Shown piece by piece: positions 33,730-44,661 of a stretch of DNA of 64,000 nucleotides (positions are counted from its first letter, which is position 1; the number at the start of each line of letters is the position of its first letter). The notes beneath the pieces were generated by a model, which saw nothing but the letters and a program-made list of their open reading frames with translations, did not search any database and was not told the DNA's origin. This DNA comes from Boswellia sacra (taxonomy: Eukaryota; Streptophyta; Magnoliopsida; Sapindales; Burseraceae). The stretch is taken from the NCBI GenBank assembly GCA_013180625.2, contig SNVD02013278.1, positions 1 to 64,000 of the forward strand, read 5' to 3'. Made by a program: the position numbers and the translations under genes.

Positions 33730-34520
33730 TCACTTTTAAACAATAGTCGCTCACCTTTCCTGCTTTCGCTTTCCTGTGTGTGATTACTCTATAAAGTTGA
33801 CGGTGACAATTTTCGACGACAATCCGATGATTACATAAGCAAGTGGCCCTTGACAATATAGGCATCCAAATGATAATCTCTTTATGATCTACATGGCTGT
33901 TTATATTTTTTTTGAAAAATAAATCGTTATTTCATTGTTGGAAGCACAAAAAGATAACGGCTTCGAACCGTTCTCGACTTCCAACAACCAATAGACCCTT
34001 TTTTTGACAAAACTAATCTAGTAGGCTTATTGATCTTGAAAAGTTGATCGTTATAGTACTGGTGGTATTGCCAAAGGCGTAATATCAGTGTGGACAACGG
34101 CAGAGGATATAGTGGCTCCAGCAACCAAATTTTCAAAAAAATTTTTATTTTTGTTTTCATTTTAAATAAAATAATTAAGTGATATAATGTTATTTACATG
34201 CATTTGAATTTCAAATTTTAACTCTTTTATATGTATTTTAAATTGGTTATTATATATGATATGAAATTATTGTATAAATGAAACCATTAATATTAGATAA
34301 TTTATTTAGTGTGTACGTGTATTATGCATTTATTTATTTGATTTTTTCAGAATAGTTAATTAAATTTCTCTTATATGCATTGGTTAATAAAATTAAAAAA
34401 ATAAAAGTTTAATACGATCAATTAATTAAGAAATAATTAAAACATATAACCATTGATTATCTTAATTCATAACGAACAAAAAACAAATATATTGCACTTC
34501 CCATTATAAGGCTAAATTAG
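33730..34520. repeat. Dispersed repeat copy 1
   Basis: Aligns by eye with 48350-49090 in the same orientation. Shared marks are CCCTTGACA-A-ATA, TTTCATTG(T/C)T-GAAGCACA, TTGTTATAGTA-type segments, AAATAAAATAATTAA-TGATATAAT, and TATAAGG(C/T)TAAATTAGTCA at the end. The copies are strongly diverged. The element type is unknown. Confidence 0.6.
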
Positions 34521-34826
34521 TCAAATACAAAATAACATGTCGTCTCATCACTCTTTTAAGGATGCATCGCGAAGGAAAACCAAACATGTTTTTAAATTGC
34601 ATAAATTAAGATCTTAAGATTCAAATCTGAGAAAGTGCTAGGGTGGGGACATTTGTACCCATAAAAATGATTTGAACACCCAAAATTTCAATATATCTAT
34701 CAATAACATTCAAGAAATAAATTCTCACATGATATATTCTTCTTAATACCAAAATTATCCTTCCAAACTAGTTTAAATTATCTCAAACAAAATGAATACA
34801 AAATGTCTTATTGGTTATTACCGTCC
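34521..34826. other. No gene recognised
   Basis: AT-rich spacer before the solo LTR. Confidence 0.4.
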
Positions 34827-34831
34827 GAGAA

Positions 34832-37800
34832 TGACACGACCTGCCCTTAACTACACAGGCGAATAATTCCTAAAACTGTGGACTATTGGCTGTTTCTTAA
34901 TTCTTGTCTTTCTTATGGAACAAATTTAAAATAATTCTCATTACATCCACAAATGAAATTTAAAATAAAACAATTTAACTATTACAACCTTACATATCCT
35001 TGCACCATCACGTGGTTGAGCCTCCACACTTCCTAACTAGGTCACATTTTGCTTTCACCCTGGAGGGAGAAATTTTAAAAACAAAGAAAAATAAAAGCAA
35101 AGATGTGAGTATAAAACTCAGTGAGTGGGGATAAAAAATTGTATTTGTAAATAAATCCAAAAGAAATGATATTGTTATAAAATAAATATTTGCTTTATAA
35201 AAAAATAGTCTTTATAATCTATAACTTTCATATCATCTAAAATGTCATAAAACTTTAAAATAAATAACTATTGAATGATTAAATTCATCAAAATACTAGT
35301 TATAGTTAAAACAATTAAATAATCCTCTTTAATCGTATAATACGATGCTCTTGATGATCATGCTAAAATCATTGCTTCAGTTATTTACTATGCAAAACAT
35401 AATTTTCTTAAAAATCTTCTTTCAAAAGAAACTCTTCTGAATCATGCTTCTTTTTCAAACTAACTCATATAAACATATTCAAAACTCTTTTCATTATGCT
35501 AAACAAGTACCCTTGGAACTGTCTCATCCTGCCTGGCGAGATCTAACATCGCATAGGCAGAGCTATCTATACCTGGCGAGATCTAACATCGCGCAGGCCT
35601 ACTATCTGGTCATACGCATGCGTAGAGCTGCCCCCAAAGGGCTAATGCGCCCAGATCACACGGCCCAAAGCCTCTATGTGTGTCTGAACGGGCCCCAAAG
35701 GCCTCTATCTGTATAATTTTCTGTCTGAAATCTGCTGTCTCACTGTCTAAGTGAGCTGGGTACTAGCTTAGTATAATATAATTAAACTTTCTTATTTTTG
35801 CTGAAACTGATTTCTTTTCAAAATATACTTCATATACTAAACTATTGCTTCTCAAACAGATTTATTAAAATCTGTAAAAACTTATGTAAACTGAAACTAA
35901 TAATATATGAATCCTTGAAAATCCATGATAAATATTTAAAAGAGTAATTGTAAATACTTTAAGAGATCATTGAAATCAAATTACTACAAAGAAATGATCG
36001 TAATTATTCTGCTTTTACACTTTCTATAAAATGGTAAAATATGCATCTATAATAATATAGAAAACAATTCATATATAAAATATGAATCTTTCTTTCAAAG
36101 CGCTATATCTTTGTTCAAAAATAATTTTTAAAAACTAAAATTTATGTCTACAACCATTTTGAAAATTAGCTTTGAAATATCTTAATAATTAAAAGTAAGT
36201 ATAACAAATGGGTCTATCTACCCTCAAGAAATACTATAGAAACTAACTTGAATTCTTCTAAATTCGCTAAAATTCTCGGTAATTCTATAAAATGCTAAAT
36301 AAATATAACTAAGTAAATACTAAAACATATTTCTAATTATCCAGAAAATAAATCTTCTACTCTTTCTAAAACTTTCTAAAGTATCCATAAAGATAACATT
36401 CAGAAAAATCGTTATAACCTATAAAATAGAATACTTTTCCACTCACTATAAACTATCTCAAAATCTAATACTTTCTATATAACATTCTACATAACATCCT
36501 TTCCTATAATTATACTTCAAAGTTTAACTAATTTCCCTAATATTTCAATTCAGAATTTCAAGATTTCTAAATTCTTAAATATCATGCTTTAACTGCAATC
36601 TTTATGACTATCCTAAAATTTTCAGAATCTGCATTTAGGTCCCTGTAAATTCTGGAATAGTTTTCTACCTTTACAATTCAGCCCATACTGTTGGGCAGTT
36701 TTAGAATTTGGCATTATCACCCCTACAGAATTAAATTCTAATTTCCAAAACTTTTTCTCAACATGTGTATTTATTTAAAGAAAATAACTAAATACTTTAA
36801 TTTTCTATACGAATTCATTTGATTATAAATGTCTATTTTCTAATCATGAAAAAAAAAAACTTTCTACTTTCCCTTAACACATAACATACACTCATTCTAC
36901 AATCTTCACTTTAAATTTATTTTTCTCTTGTACTCAAACTAATCGAAACAACACTTACTATATATTCAAAAACTAATCTATTAGCACCACACATAACCAT
37001 CATTCTATCCAAAATCTAATACTTTACACACACTTTTTTTTTTACAAAGTACATAAATCATTATCATCTATTCTAAAAACCTTATAACTCAATTAATTAA
37101 ACTAATAACTTAAATCATATGAAAAACCATAAATTTAATACACTTTAATACAATATGAAATTCTCAAAACATAATCCACTCACTGATTTGATTGCACAAC
37201 TCAATTAGCTCGGATTTGATTCCAAAATCAACGTTCCATCTAGTTGGCCACATCCTTCAACAAAGAATTAATCCTTCATTATCCTAATATCATAAAAGAG
37301 CTCATCACATCATATTCAATTAGTAATCAACTTGAATATTTAAAATTCTCAATATCCAACTTCATATCTTAATCCAATCAATCCTAATTAATTCTATTTC
37401 CAAACTTCTTAAACAAGCAGTTCTTGTTCTCTGATTTTTAATAAATAATTGACTTATCAGAATGGTCTAAAATTTTATACAGACCTTCTACACATACATA
37501 AATAATGATATATAAAATTTCATAGCATTCTATGCTCATTAGATACCTCAAATCCTTCATTTTTCCAGATACACAAATTCTGTAAATTCATTTTCAGAAC
37601 TGACCTCTCCCTATTCCAAAATATATGATAAATTGTAATAAATTCGTAAAATCACAAAACTCTCCAGATTTAAACTAGACATATACACAAACTCGTATCC
37701 CCAATTTCATAATTTTTGAAGACCTCTAGATACCTCAAATCACTTACCCAAAACTGATTTTCTGCAGAAAAATTGAATTTCCAATAGTGAACAGTAAACT

Positions 37801-38374
37801 TCGAAAATTCATATAAAATTGCATACTCAACATTTTTCAGTGATTCCAACCTTAAACAAATTCTTATGATGTCTATTTTAACATATATAAATTTAAGAAT
37901 CAAATTCAAATCCAATAAATTGCAGGAATTTTCGGAATTGTTACTGTTCACAGAACCCTAAATTTAATTTCTACTTCTTAAACCTTTAAATTCACCAAAA
38001 CATACCATAAACATCAAGAAATTGATCAATTACCTTAAATAAGACTTCAATTCCATCTTGATCTTCTTTCTCTCTCTCTAAAAATTCTAAAACCTCCAAA
38101 TATCTCTTTAAATCTCAATTTTCTTACATAAAAATACATAAATAGCTTAAAATTACCTTGGAATTATGAAAATTACCTTAAGAAGACCCTAAAAAAATCC
38201 TCCAATTTGTCACTTCCCTTGAGCTCTCTCCCCTCTTCTCCTGTCTGCCTTCTTCTCTTTTATCTCCAGAATTCTCTCTTTTTTTTTTTTTTGTCTTATA
38301 ATTAGTTTTTTTTAAGGGCTGGGCTTATATAAAATAAAGGGGCTTGGGCTTTTTTAAATCTCATTGGCTTTACA
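34832..38374 (-). repeat. Solo LTR of a gypsy-type element, 3.5 kb
   Basis: On the minus strand it starts TGTAAAGCCAATGAG (38374) and ends GGGCAGGTCGTGTCA (34832), a common end of plant gypsy LTRs. The 5-bp direct repeat GAGAA flanks both ends (34827-34831 and 38375-38379). A TATA box (TATATAAGCCC on the minus strand, about 38325) is followed by a leader. A duplicated GGCGAGATCTAACATCGC segment lies at 35536 and 35576. No internal retroelement genes are present, so this is best read as an LTR left by unequal recombination. The large size is unusual but known for such families. Confidence 0.8.
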
Positions 38375-38379
38375 GAGAA

Positions 38380-39345
38380 ACTTGAGGCTTTCTATGCTTT
38401 GCAACATGCTGATAATTAAATATGCAGTTGAAGTGTTGTTAAGCTTCAATTTTAGTTTCAGGATTATTTTAGGGCTGCATGCAAAAAAAATAAAGAAGTA
38501 AGAAAAAGAGAGATCTTTCACAAAATTTGAGGTAATCATACATTTTTCTAGTTAATTACTATATTTTGCATTTAATTTTATGAAAAAATATTAGAAAAAG
38601 TTAGGATTTATGTTAAGGAAGATGAAGGAAGGAGGCTGAAGATGCTTCTTCCTATGTAAATTACTAAATAAATATATTAGTGATAAAATTTGTTTTCAAA
38701 ACTGGATGCCTAGAACAACTTCCACAATTTCCAATTTCGTGGGTGCCGACATTGTTAACATTAGATTCTATTTCTAAAATGCCGTCATGTATTTGTGAGA
38801 AAGCTAATTATTTTTTCAAACATGAAAAATCTCACTGTCCCACCCAGCTGAACCTGGAACAAACAGCAAAGCTTGCCCCGGAAACGGAAAGTGAACGATA
38901 CTGCCGATACTTGAGCAGAGGACTGAACCTCTCATTCACAGTCAAACACATATAAAAACTCCATTAAACTAAGAACAAATACTTGTACGAGTGCTTGGCA
39001 TGATAAGAATTTTAAAAGTCCATCTCATCAATGGTTTTATTTAATCCCCATCCCCGTCCGTTCAGTATTTTCCATTAATAATCAAATGGGATGACCAAAT
39101 CGCACAGAATGCAATAACTCAAATCAAAGACGTATCTCAATTTCAACATAAATCTTATACCCTGCAAAGCAAGTACAAACTAAAGAAATATAATAAACCT
39201 AACCAAATCAATAATGGAAGAAATATTATATTCATTCAACTAAACCAAATTGAAATTGAAGTATTTAATTAACACTATACTAGACAAAAACACAGGGAAG
39301 GGAAGAAAACACACCAAAATTAAAATTCCTTAATCAACATGGGCT
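38380..39345. other. 3' flank of the YlmG gene, no gene recognised
   Basis: It holds an open frame at 38680-38955 without a recognisable domain. The part next to 39345 is the presumed 3' UTR region of the minus-strand gene. Confidence 0.4.
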
Positions 39346-39954
39346 CTACATTCCCTTAGTACCATTCAAAATAGAAGCAAGCGCTCCCAAGACGGTGAAA
39401 GCTAATAACGGGCTGACATCCAAGGTATCAAAAATCGGAGGGATTATATTCCTAAACAGATTCAAATAGGGATCACACAAGTCCCGAATCGCTGAAAGCG
39501 GTTGTCGGTCCCACGGAATGTTGGGAAACCAGCTCAGCAGAACCCTAACCAGCAAAACCCCACTGTAGATATCCAGCCACTTGGCCAGTCCCGCTGCCAC
39601 AACCGTCAGCGGCGTGTTGAGGGTCCCAGTCGGTCGGTCGCGCAGCGTCGCGAAGAACAACGGACCCGCCGAGAGGGCCAAATTGTTTGGTAAAAACGAG
39701 TGGGGATTTGGAAGGTGAGAGAGAGCGGATTTCAGGAGCAACCCGGATAGAGAGAAGAGCACGGTGAGGGTGCGAGTTGATTGGGTGAGTAGAGGGGAGC
39801 GAGTGGGGGGTTTGAGAGTCAAGGGAGGAAGAGAGGTGGAAGAGGAGGCTCTCATGGGAAGGAGAGGGGGAGAGATTTGGCGGTGGGAATGGTAGGGGAT
39901 TCTAGGGTTAGGGTTTGGGGCTCCAAGGGAGAGAAGAGCAGCCACAGAAGCCAT
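39346..39954 (-). CDS. YLMG1: YlmG/YGGT-family protein, chloroplastic (YLMG1-like)
   Basis: YlmG proteins are small membrane proteins of cyanobacterial origin. In Arabidopsis a YLMG1 member sits in the thylakoid and influences nucleoid distribution in chloroplasts. The frame gives 202 residues from the ATG at 39954-39952. I prefer this over a start at 40095, because MASVAALLSL begins a Ser/Pro-rich transit-peptide-like N terminus and the upstream extension is AT-rich and unlike the family. The YGGT domain lies in the C-terminal half: GLAKWLDIYSG, VLLVRVLLSWFPNIPWDRQP, AIRDLCDPYLNLFRNIIPP and DVSPLLAFTVLG, with two hydrophobic helices. A hydrophobic stretch near residue 65 (LTVLFSLSGLLL) may be a third. 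No intron, stop or frameshift. It is richer in G+C than its surroundings. An inverted-repeat element begins about 160 bp upstream. Confidence 0.9.
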   Translation of the reverse strand: MASVAALLSLGAPNPNPRIPYHSHRQISPPLLPMRASSSTSLPPLTLKPPTRSPLLTQSTRTLTVLFSLSGLLLKSALSHLPNPHSFLPNNLALSAGPLFFATLRDRPTGTLNTPLTVVAAGLAKWLDIYSGVLLVRVLLSWFPNIPWDRQPLSAIRDLCDPYLNLFRNIIPPIFDTLDVSPLLAFTVLGALASILNGTKGM

Positions 39955-40115
39955 TTGGTAAGTACAGGGAGGAAGCGATGAAGAAGCTGACGACGATGAG
40001 AGGATTTTGGTTTCTATTATGGTTGGCCTATTTTCTACCCTTACAATAATTTCGTTTAAAACACTAATAACCAAAATATCTTTAAATAAAATCACCTAAC
40101 AGATGAGACAAAAAA
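39955..40115 (-). promoter_or_regulatory. Remaining proximal upstream region of the YlmG gene
   Basis: Only about 160 bp lie between the start codon and the arm of the inverted-repeat element at 40116. No clear TATA box is seen. The 5' UTR and any core promoter must lie here or within the inserted element; this is inference. Confidence 0.4.
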
Positions 40116-40992
40116 TTAAGAAAAATTTGAAAAAATAGATATTTTTAGGAGCCTTAAGTAAAATTTAGATAAATTCCGAAAAATTTTCATACTTTCTTCA
40201 TAAAATAACTAAAATATCCTTTGAAATTCAATTTATTCCTAAACTCTTTATTTCCCTCTTTCCTTCACTTACCTCTTCCTATTTCTATAACCGTCTGTTG
40301 TTATCCAACTTCTAATACCCCTTGACACCGTTGAAAATGTAGTCCAAAATGCAGCAAGAGGAACGAGAAACTTATTCTGTGTTTGGGGATTTGGGGTAGA
40401 TTTTAGGGATTTTGAATTTAGGATTTGAGTTTGAGCTCGTATTTTGTATTTATTTTGTGTTTGTGGGGCTAAACAAAGTGTTATTTAGTTGATTTTTTTG
40501 GTTTGATATGTGTAAAAATGGTAAAAACTGACGTGTTTCATCATGACGAAGAGGACACTCGACATGTCGAGTCCTGTCGAATGCTTCAACCGACACTCGC
40601 CATCATCGTCGGTGTTCACTCGACACTAGACATAACGTGTCGAGTCTTGTCGGATGCACAGACCGATAGTCGACATAACGTGTCGAGTCTTCGAAAATGC
40701 CTTGATGGCCAGTGTCGGTCTGTGCATCTGACAAGACTCGACACGTTATATCTAATGTCGAGTGAACATCGACGATGATGGCGAGTGTTAGTTGAAGCAT
40801 CCGACAGGACTCGACATGTCGAGTGTCCTATTCATCACGACGAAACGCCTTTTTTTTTTTTTTAAGTTTGAGTCTCAAAGGATATTTTAGTCATCTTTTC
40901 AAGAAAGTGTATATGACATGAAAATTTTTCAGAATGTGTCTAAATTTTATTTAAGGCCTCTAATTTTGTCAATTTTTTCAATTTTCCTAAAA
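40116..40992. mobile_element. Nested inverted-repeat (foldback) element upstream of YlmG
   Basis: The outer arms are 40116-40232 and 40866-40992. They share, in inverse orientation, AGTAAAATTTAGA, AAAAATTTTCAT and ACTAAAATATCCTTTGA. Between them lies an inner, G+C-richer palindrome (40530-40850). No coding capacity. Flanking duplications could not be defined. Confidence 0.7.
40530..40850. repeat. Inner palindrome with ~140-bp arms
   Basis: Left arm 40530-40670 and right arm 40712-40850 are near-perfect inverse copies around a 41-bp loop. Shared marks are GACACTCGACATGTCGAGTC, CACTCGCCATCATCGTCG, AACGTGTCGAGTCTTGTC and GATGCACAGACCGA. The arms contain the self-complementary ACTCGACATGTCGAGT. 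A transcript would fold into a long hairpin. Confidence 0.85.
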
Positions 40993-41242
40993 ATTAACCT
41001 CCAAAGCGTTGATGAGGATCTTTGATAGTGAAGGCGATAAATTAAAATTGGAAAAATTATGAAAATAAACCTTTTTCTTTTTTTTTTTACCGCAAAAATG
41101 GTTAGGACAGTTTGATTTCATCACTTCAATATGAATTTAATTAAATGATTTAAAATTTTATTTTTATTTGTTTGCTATTTTAATCACTTACTTTTAGATA
41201 TAATTGTCTGAAATAACAAAGTCACTTTTTTCTTTAAAAAAA
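40993..41242. other. Spacer between two inverted-repeat elements
   Basis: AT-rich; ends in the A-run that flanks the next element. Confidence 0.4.
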
Positions 41243-42724
41243 CAGTAATGTTATACATCTTAACTAAATATCTCAACTTTATATCCCAACTAAGGTGACA
41301 GCTCACATGTCAACCCATGTAAATTATCACTTGATACATCTTTTAATATATTAATTAACACCTCTTTTAGGTATTTAATTAACACAGCTTTAGTCATCCT
41401 AACGCTACTCTTCTCCATTAACGATTGATTTGCAATCGATTTTCCTTCACTAACGCAATTGATTTGCAATCGATTTTTTGCCCTTGTCCGCTAACTTTGT
41501 CACCGTGTTGTTTGGCATTGAAATAGTCCTTTCCTTCAATAGTGAATGAGAATACAACAGATTTTTCAAATCCAAACCCAGCTTAGGTTGCATCAATTGA
41601 ATGGAAATAAATTGATTTGTCACAGCAGTATCTCCATTAGAATCCAATCCCACTCGCTATGAACCAACCAAACCATTATTGAAATAAGCCCTACTCCTGG
41701 ATGGGTTCTGTAATTGAACCCCCTTATTAGTCCAAGCCCTTCCTAGTTCCTCTCTCTGACAAAACACATTATCGTAGTATGGATCAGAATGCAGAGCATT
41801 GCATTGAGTGTAGGAATAATTAGAACCCTTTAACTCACCCTCACTGTATCTACTAGGCAAACCAAGCAACACAAACTTCATCTCATTATCATGAGTCCTA
41901 GAGGCGGCACCAGGAGAGGCAGCAGACCCTTGACAATCAAAAGCAATATTGTTGGAACCATCAAACGTGGTATACTTTTCAACATTACATGGTACACTGC
42001 TATCCAAAGGAACATAACCATAACCGAAACCTAAGCCAACCTTGTTTGGTTCCATCTTAAGTCTCTTCATTCTAATACTATGATGATCCTTTTGTTCCCC
42101 TCCAACATTAATTTTACAAAAACTTTGATGGAAATCATCCAACCTCGCATTAACATTCACATTCTTCCTAAACTGGCTGAGAATCCGTGCTTAGTCCATT
42201 AACATAATAATCTATGACACTCAGTGTTTTCCACTTTTTAGCATCGTTAGTAGCGTCAGCATTATAGGTGAAACTTATTGGTGAGGAATCCTCAGATAAG
42301 CAAAACCCATTGTTGGAAAAACAAGAGCTTGAAGGAGATGAAGAGTGCTCTATTGAAAGCAAAGAAACTCCACCAAAGGGTGAAGTAGAACCACTCACAA
42401 ATGAGTTGGGTTGATGAGCAATATTGAGATATTGACCATGACCATATATATGACCTTGACGAATCATATTCGCCATCTAAAATTGATTGCTGATAGCAGA
42501 CAAGAGCAAAAAATTGATTGCAGATCAATTGCATTAGCCAAGAAAAATCGATTGCAAATCAATTGCTTTGAGTTGCATTAAGACGGCTTAGACGGTGTTA
42601 ATTGAATACCTAAAAGACGTGATAATTGGTGTATTAAAATATGTGTGATATGAGAATTTATATGGGTTGACATGTCAACTGCCATCTTAGTTGGGATACA
42701 TGGTTGGGATGTATAACATTACTG
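41243..42724. mobile_element. Element with long (~245 bp) terminal inverted repeats around a broken ORF
   Basis: The ends read CAGTAATGTTATACATC on both strands. The arms (41243-41490 and 42485-42724) match along their whole length, including TGACATGTCAACCCAT-like, CTTTTAGGTATT-AATTAACAC and ATTGATTTGCAATCGATTTT segments. It is flanked by A-runs of 7-10 bp that may be the target duplication. Long arms with a gene-like cargo resemble Mutator-type (Pack-MULE) elements, but superfamily assignment is not secure. Confidence 0.65.
41450..42476 (-). pseudogene. Unrecognised ORF inside the long-TIR element, broken
   Basis: On the minus strand from ATG 42476 a frame of 102 codons (start MANMIRQGHIYGHGQYLNIA, Ser/Gly/Asn-rich) ends at a TAG. 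It continues after a small frame change as 167 codons from about 42160 (with KMEPNKVGLGFGYGYVPLDS), ending at TAG 41657. The same frame runs on for 67 codons (LGLDLKNLLYSHSLLKER). Together about 335 residues, hydrophilic, without a domain I know. Amino-acid use resembles the low-complexity N terminus of plant regulatory proteins, but I make no functional claim. It lies exactly between the two inverted arms. Two lesions suggest decay of a captured gene part. Confidence 0.5.
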
Positions 42725-44656
42725 AAAAAAAAAATCTCAAAGTTTAAAATGTCTTTAATACTCCCACCTTATATTTTAAAAATGGACAATATCAATAACT
42801 ATCCTCGAGTTTTTGCTTAATTTCAAGCAGAGAATGACTATACTTTTTAATTAATTAAAATCATCATCTAACATTTCTCGTTAAAATTTAGACTGATGGT
42901 CAAGGGTACTCTAGATGTATGCCCTTAAACCACATAATTAAAATCAATTTTTCTAATAAATGAAGATTATTTTAAGCAAAAATATATTTATTATTTGAGC
43001 AAATTACAATTTAAGGTCTTATAATTACATTATATGTGAATTATTTATATGGTTTGTTTAATCATATAAAGAAGACATAATTCATAGGATCCTTATAGTT
43101 ATAAAGTTTGCTCACAATCAGTAAGTAAAGCTGACACTCTATTTGAAAGATTGTGGTTTTCCTATTTCATAAAGATGGATGATTTATCATAAGCATTGAA
43201 TCGGTGACTTCAAATAGAAATACTAGTGCAATTAATTTGCATTGAATAGGACCTCCATGAGATTTAATTGATGTAAGAACTGTCACATAAATTAAATCTC
43301 ATAGGCACTAATAAAATAACACTCTTAATCCTGAGTGAGTAATGAACTTGTACTCATGTCCTCTATTTTTTAAGCTATTACGGACTGGGATTTCATCTAA
43401 AATCAAAACTTTTATGGTTTGGAAATATAAGATTATGATTTATAGGACCATATATTCACAACATAGAATCTATAACTCCTATTAGAGAGAATGATATTCC
43501 CTAGAGCTGACTTTGGTACTTGGTCATTAAAACTTAGGCCTGAGTATTCTTGATAAAGAGTTTATTGAGAATTAACGGTTATTTATGAATTATTTCACAA
43601 GTCTAGACACATATAAAATAACCATTAGAGAATATAAGATGTAACTGAATGGTACGACAGTAATTATATATCTAGTTTTAATTACAGATATCAGATAGAG
43701 GAGTATTTATATGGTATTAGTGTGATATGAGTTTTGGCTTTGCCAAACAAAGTAAATTAAATTATGAGCTTCTTTTAATTTGTTCATAGACTTTAGAGTG
43801 TAGTCTTGAGCCCATAGTGGAGGGCAACAAGATTAATAATTATGTCCAATTAATTATGAGGTAATTAGAACTGGGCTTAATTATTGGAGATAAGGCTTAC
43901 ATGAGCCCATTTGGCTCCCGGGCTAGCTCATAAAAGCTACTACACATTTATTGTGCTTTTATTATTAAATAAAGAATTGTTCTATTTATTCCCTGCTTTT
44001 AAATACACCTAATAAAAAGTATTAAACCCATGTATCTTTCTCATTACGCCCTTTTAATTTCGTAAATACCCTTTTTAATCTATAAACTCAAGTTTTTCGG
44101 TGCATCCAGTTTTACATTGATGTTCCATTGTTTAACAATCGCAGGTATGTTTGTAATTTCTCTCAATTTCTCAGTTTTAATTTTAACACTTCTAATTTCT
44201 TTATATTGGAGGATAGAGTTTAAAGACAATTAAAGTTGCCAGTTTCAAAGGCTATGCTAAATATACATGATATTTCATGAGAATGATATCTCTATAGCCT
44301 AGATGGCACCTTGTTGTAGTAAATAGATTCCTTGAGAAACTATTATGTTCTTCGATGCTTTGGTCGGTGGTGCTTTTGGCAGAAATGCACTAACAAATAG
44401 ACGCACAAGGAGAGACTTAGAACACACGAGGTAGTTAAACTTTCATAAAAGAGCAATTTATACATTAAAATGATGACTTCTGTTTTGAAAGGGCGAGGTC
44501 GATCAGTTTCCTATAGTTTAGAAAGAGATCTTCTTGTGTAGGAAAGGGAAGTTTCATGTTTTAAATTCCTTACCTAATGCCATGATTATTGTGATATAGG
44601 ACATCATACAGCCCAAGCATCCAGAAGCACTGGCACCCCAGCACCTACCATAGGCC
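42725..44656. other. No gene recognised; possibly an old noncoding retroelement
   Basis: AT-rich, with only short frames. A block from about 42905 to 44110 has the texture of a plant LTR (start near TGTATGCCCTTAAACC), but no paired ends or target duplication could be shown. A likely old insertion, not proven. Confidence 0.35.
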
Positions 44657-44661
44657 CCCAA

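Noticed and set aside
34832..38374. Host intergenic DNA or a gene on the minus strand
   Set aside because: The paired GAGAA repeats, TG/CA ends and the GTCGTGTCA terminus show it is an LTR; small frames inside are not genes.
39346..40095. Longer YlmG protein starting at 40095
   Set aside because: The first 47 codons are AT-rich and unlike a transit peptide; the Met at 39954 starts a typical plastid-targeting N terminus.
42725..44656. A third solo LTR
   Set aside because: Composition suggests an old retroelement, but no pair of TG/CA ends with a direct flanking repeat could be found.
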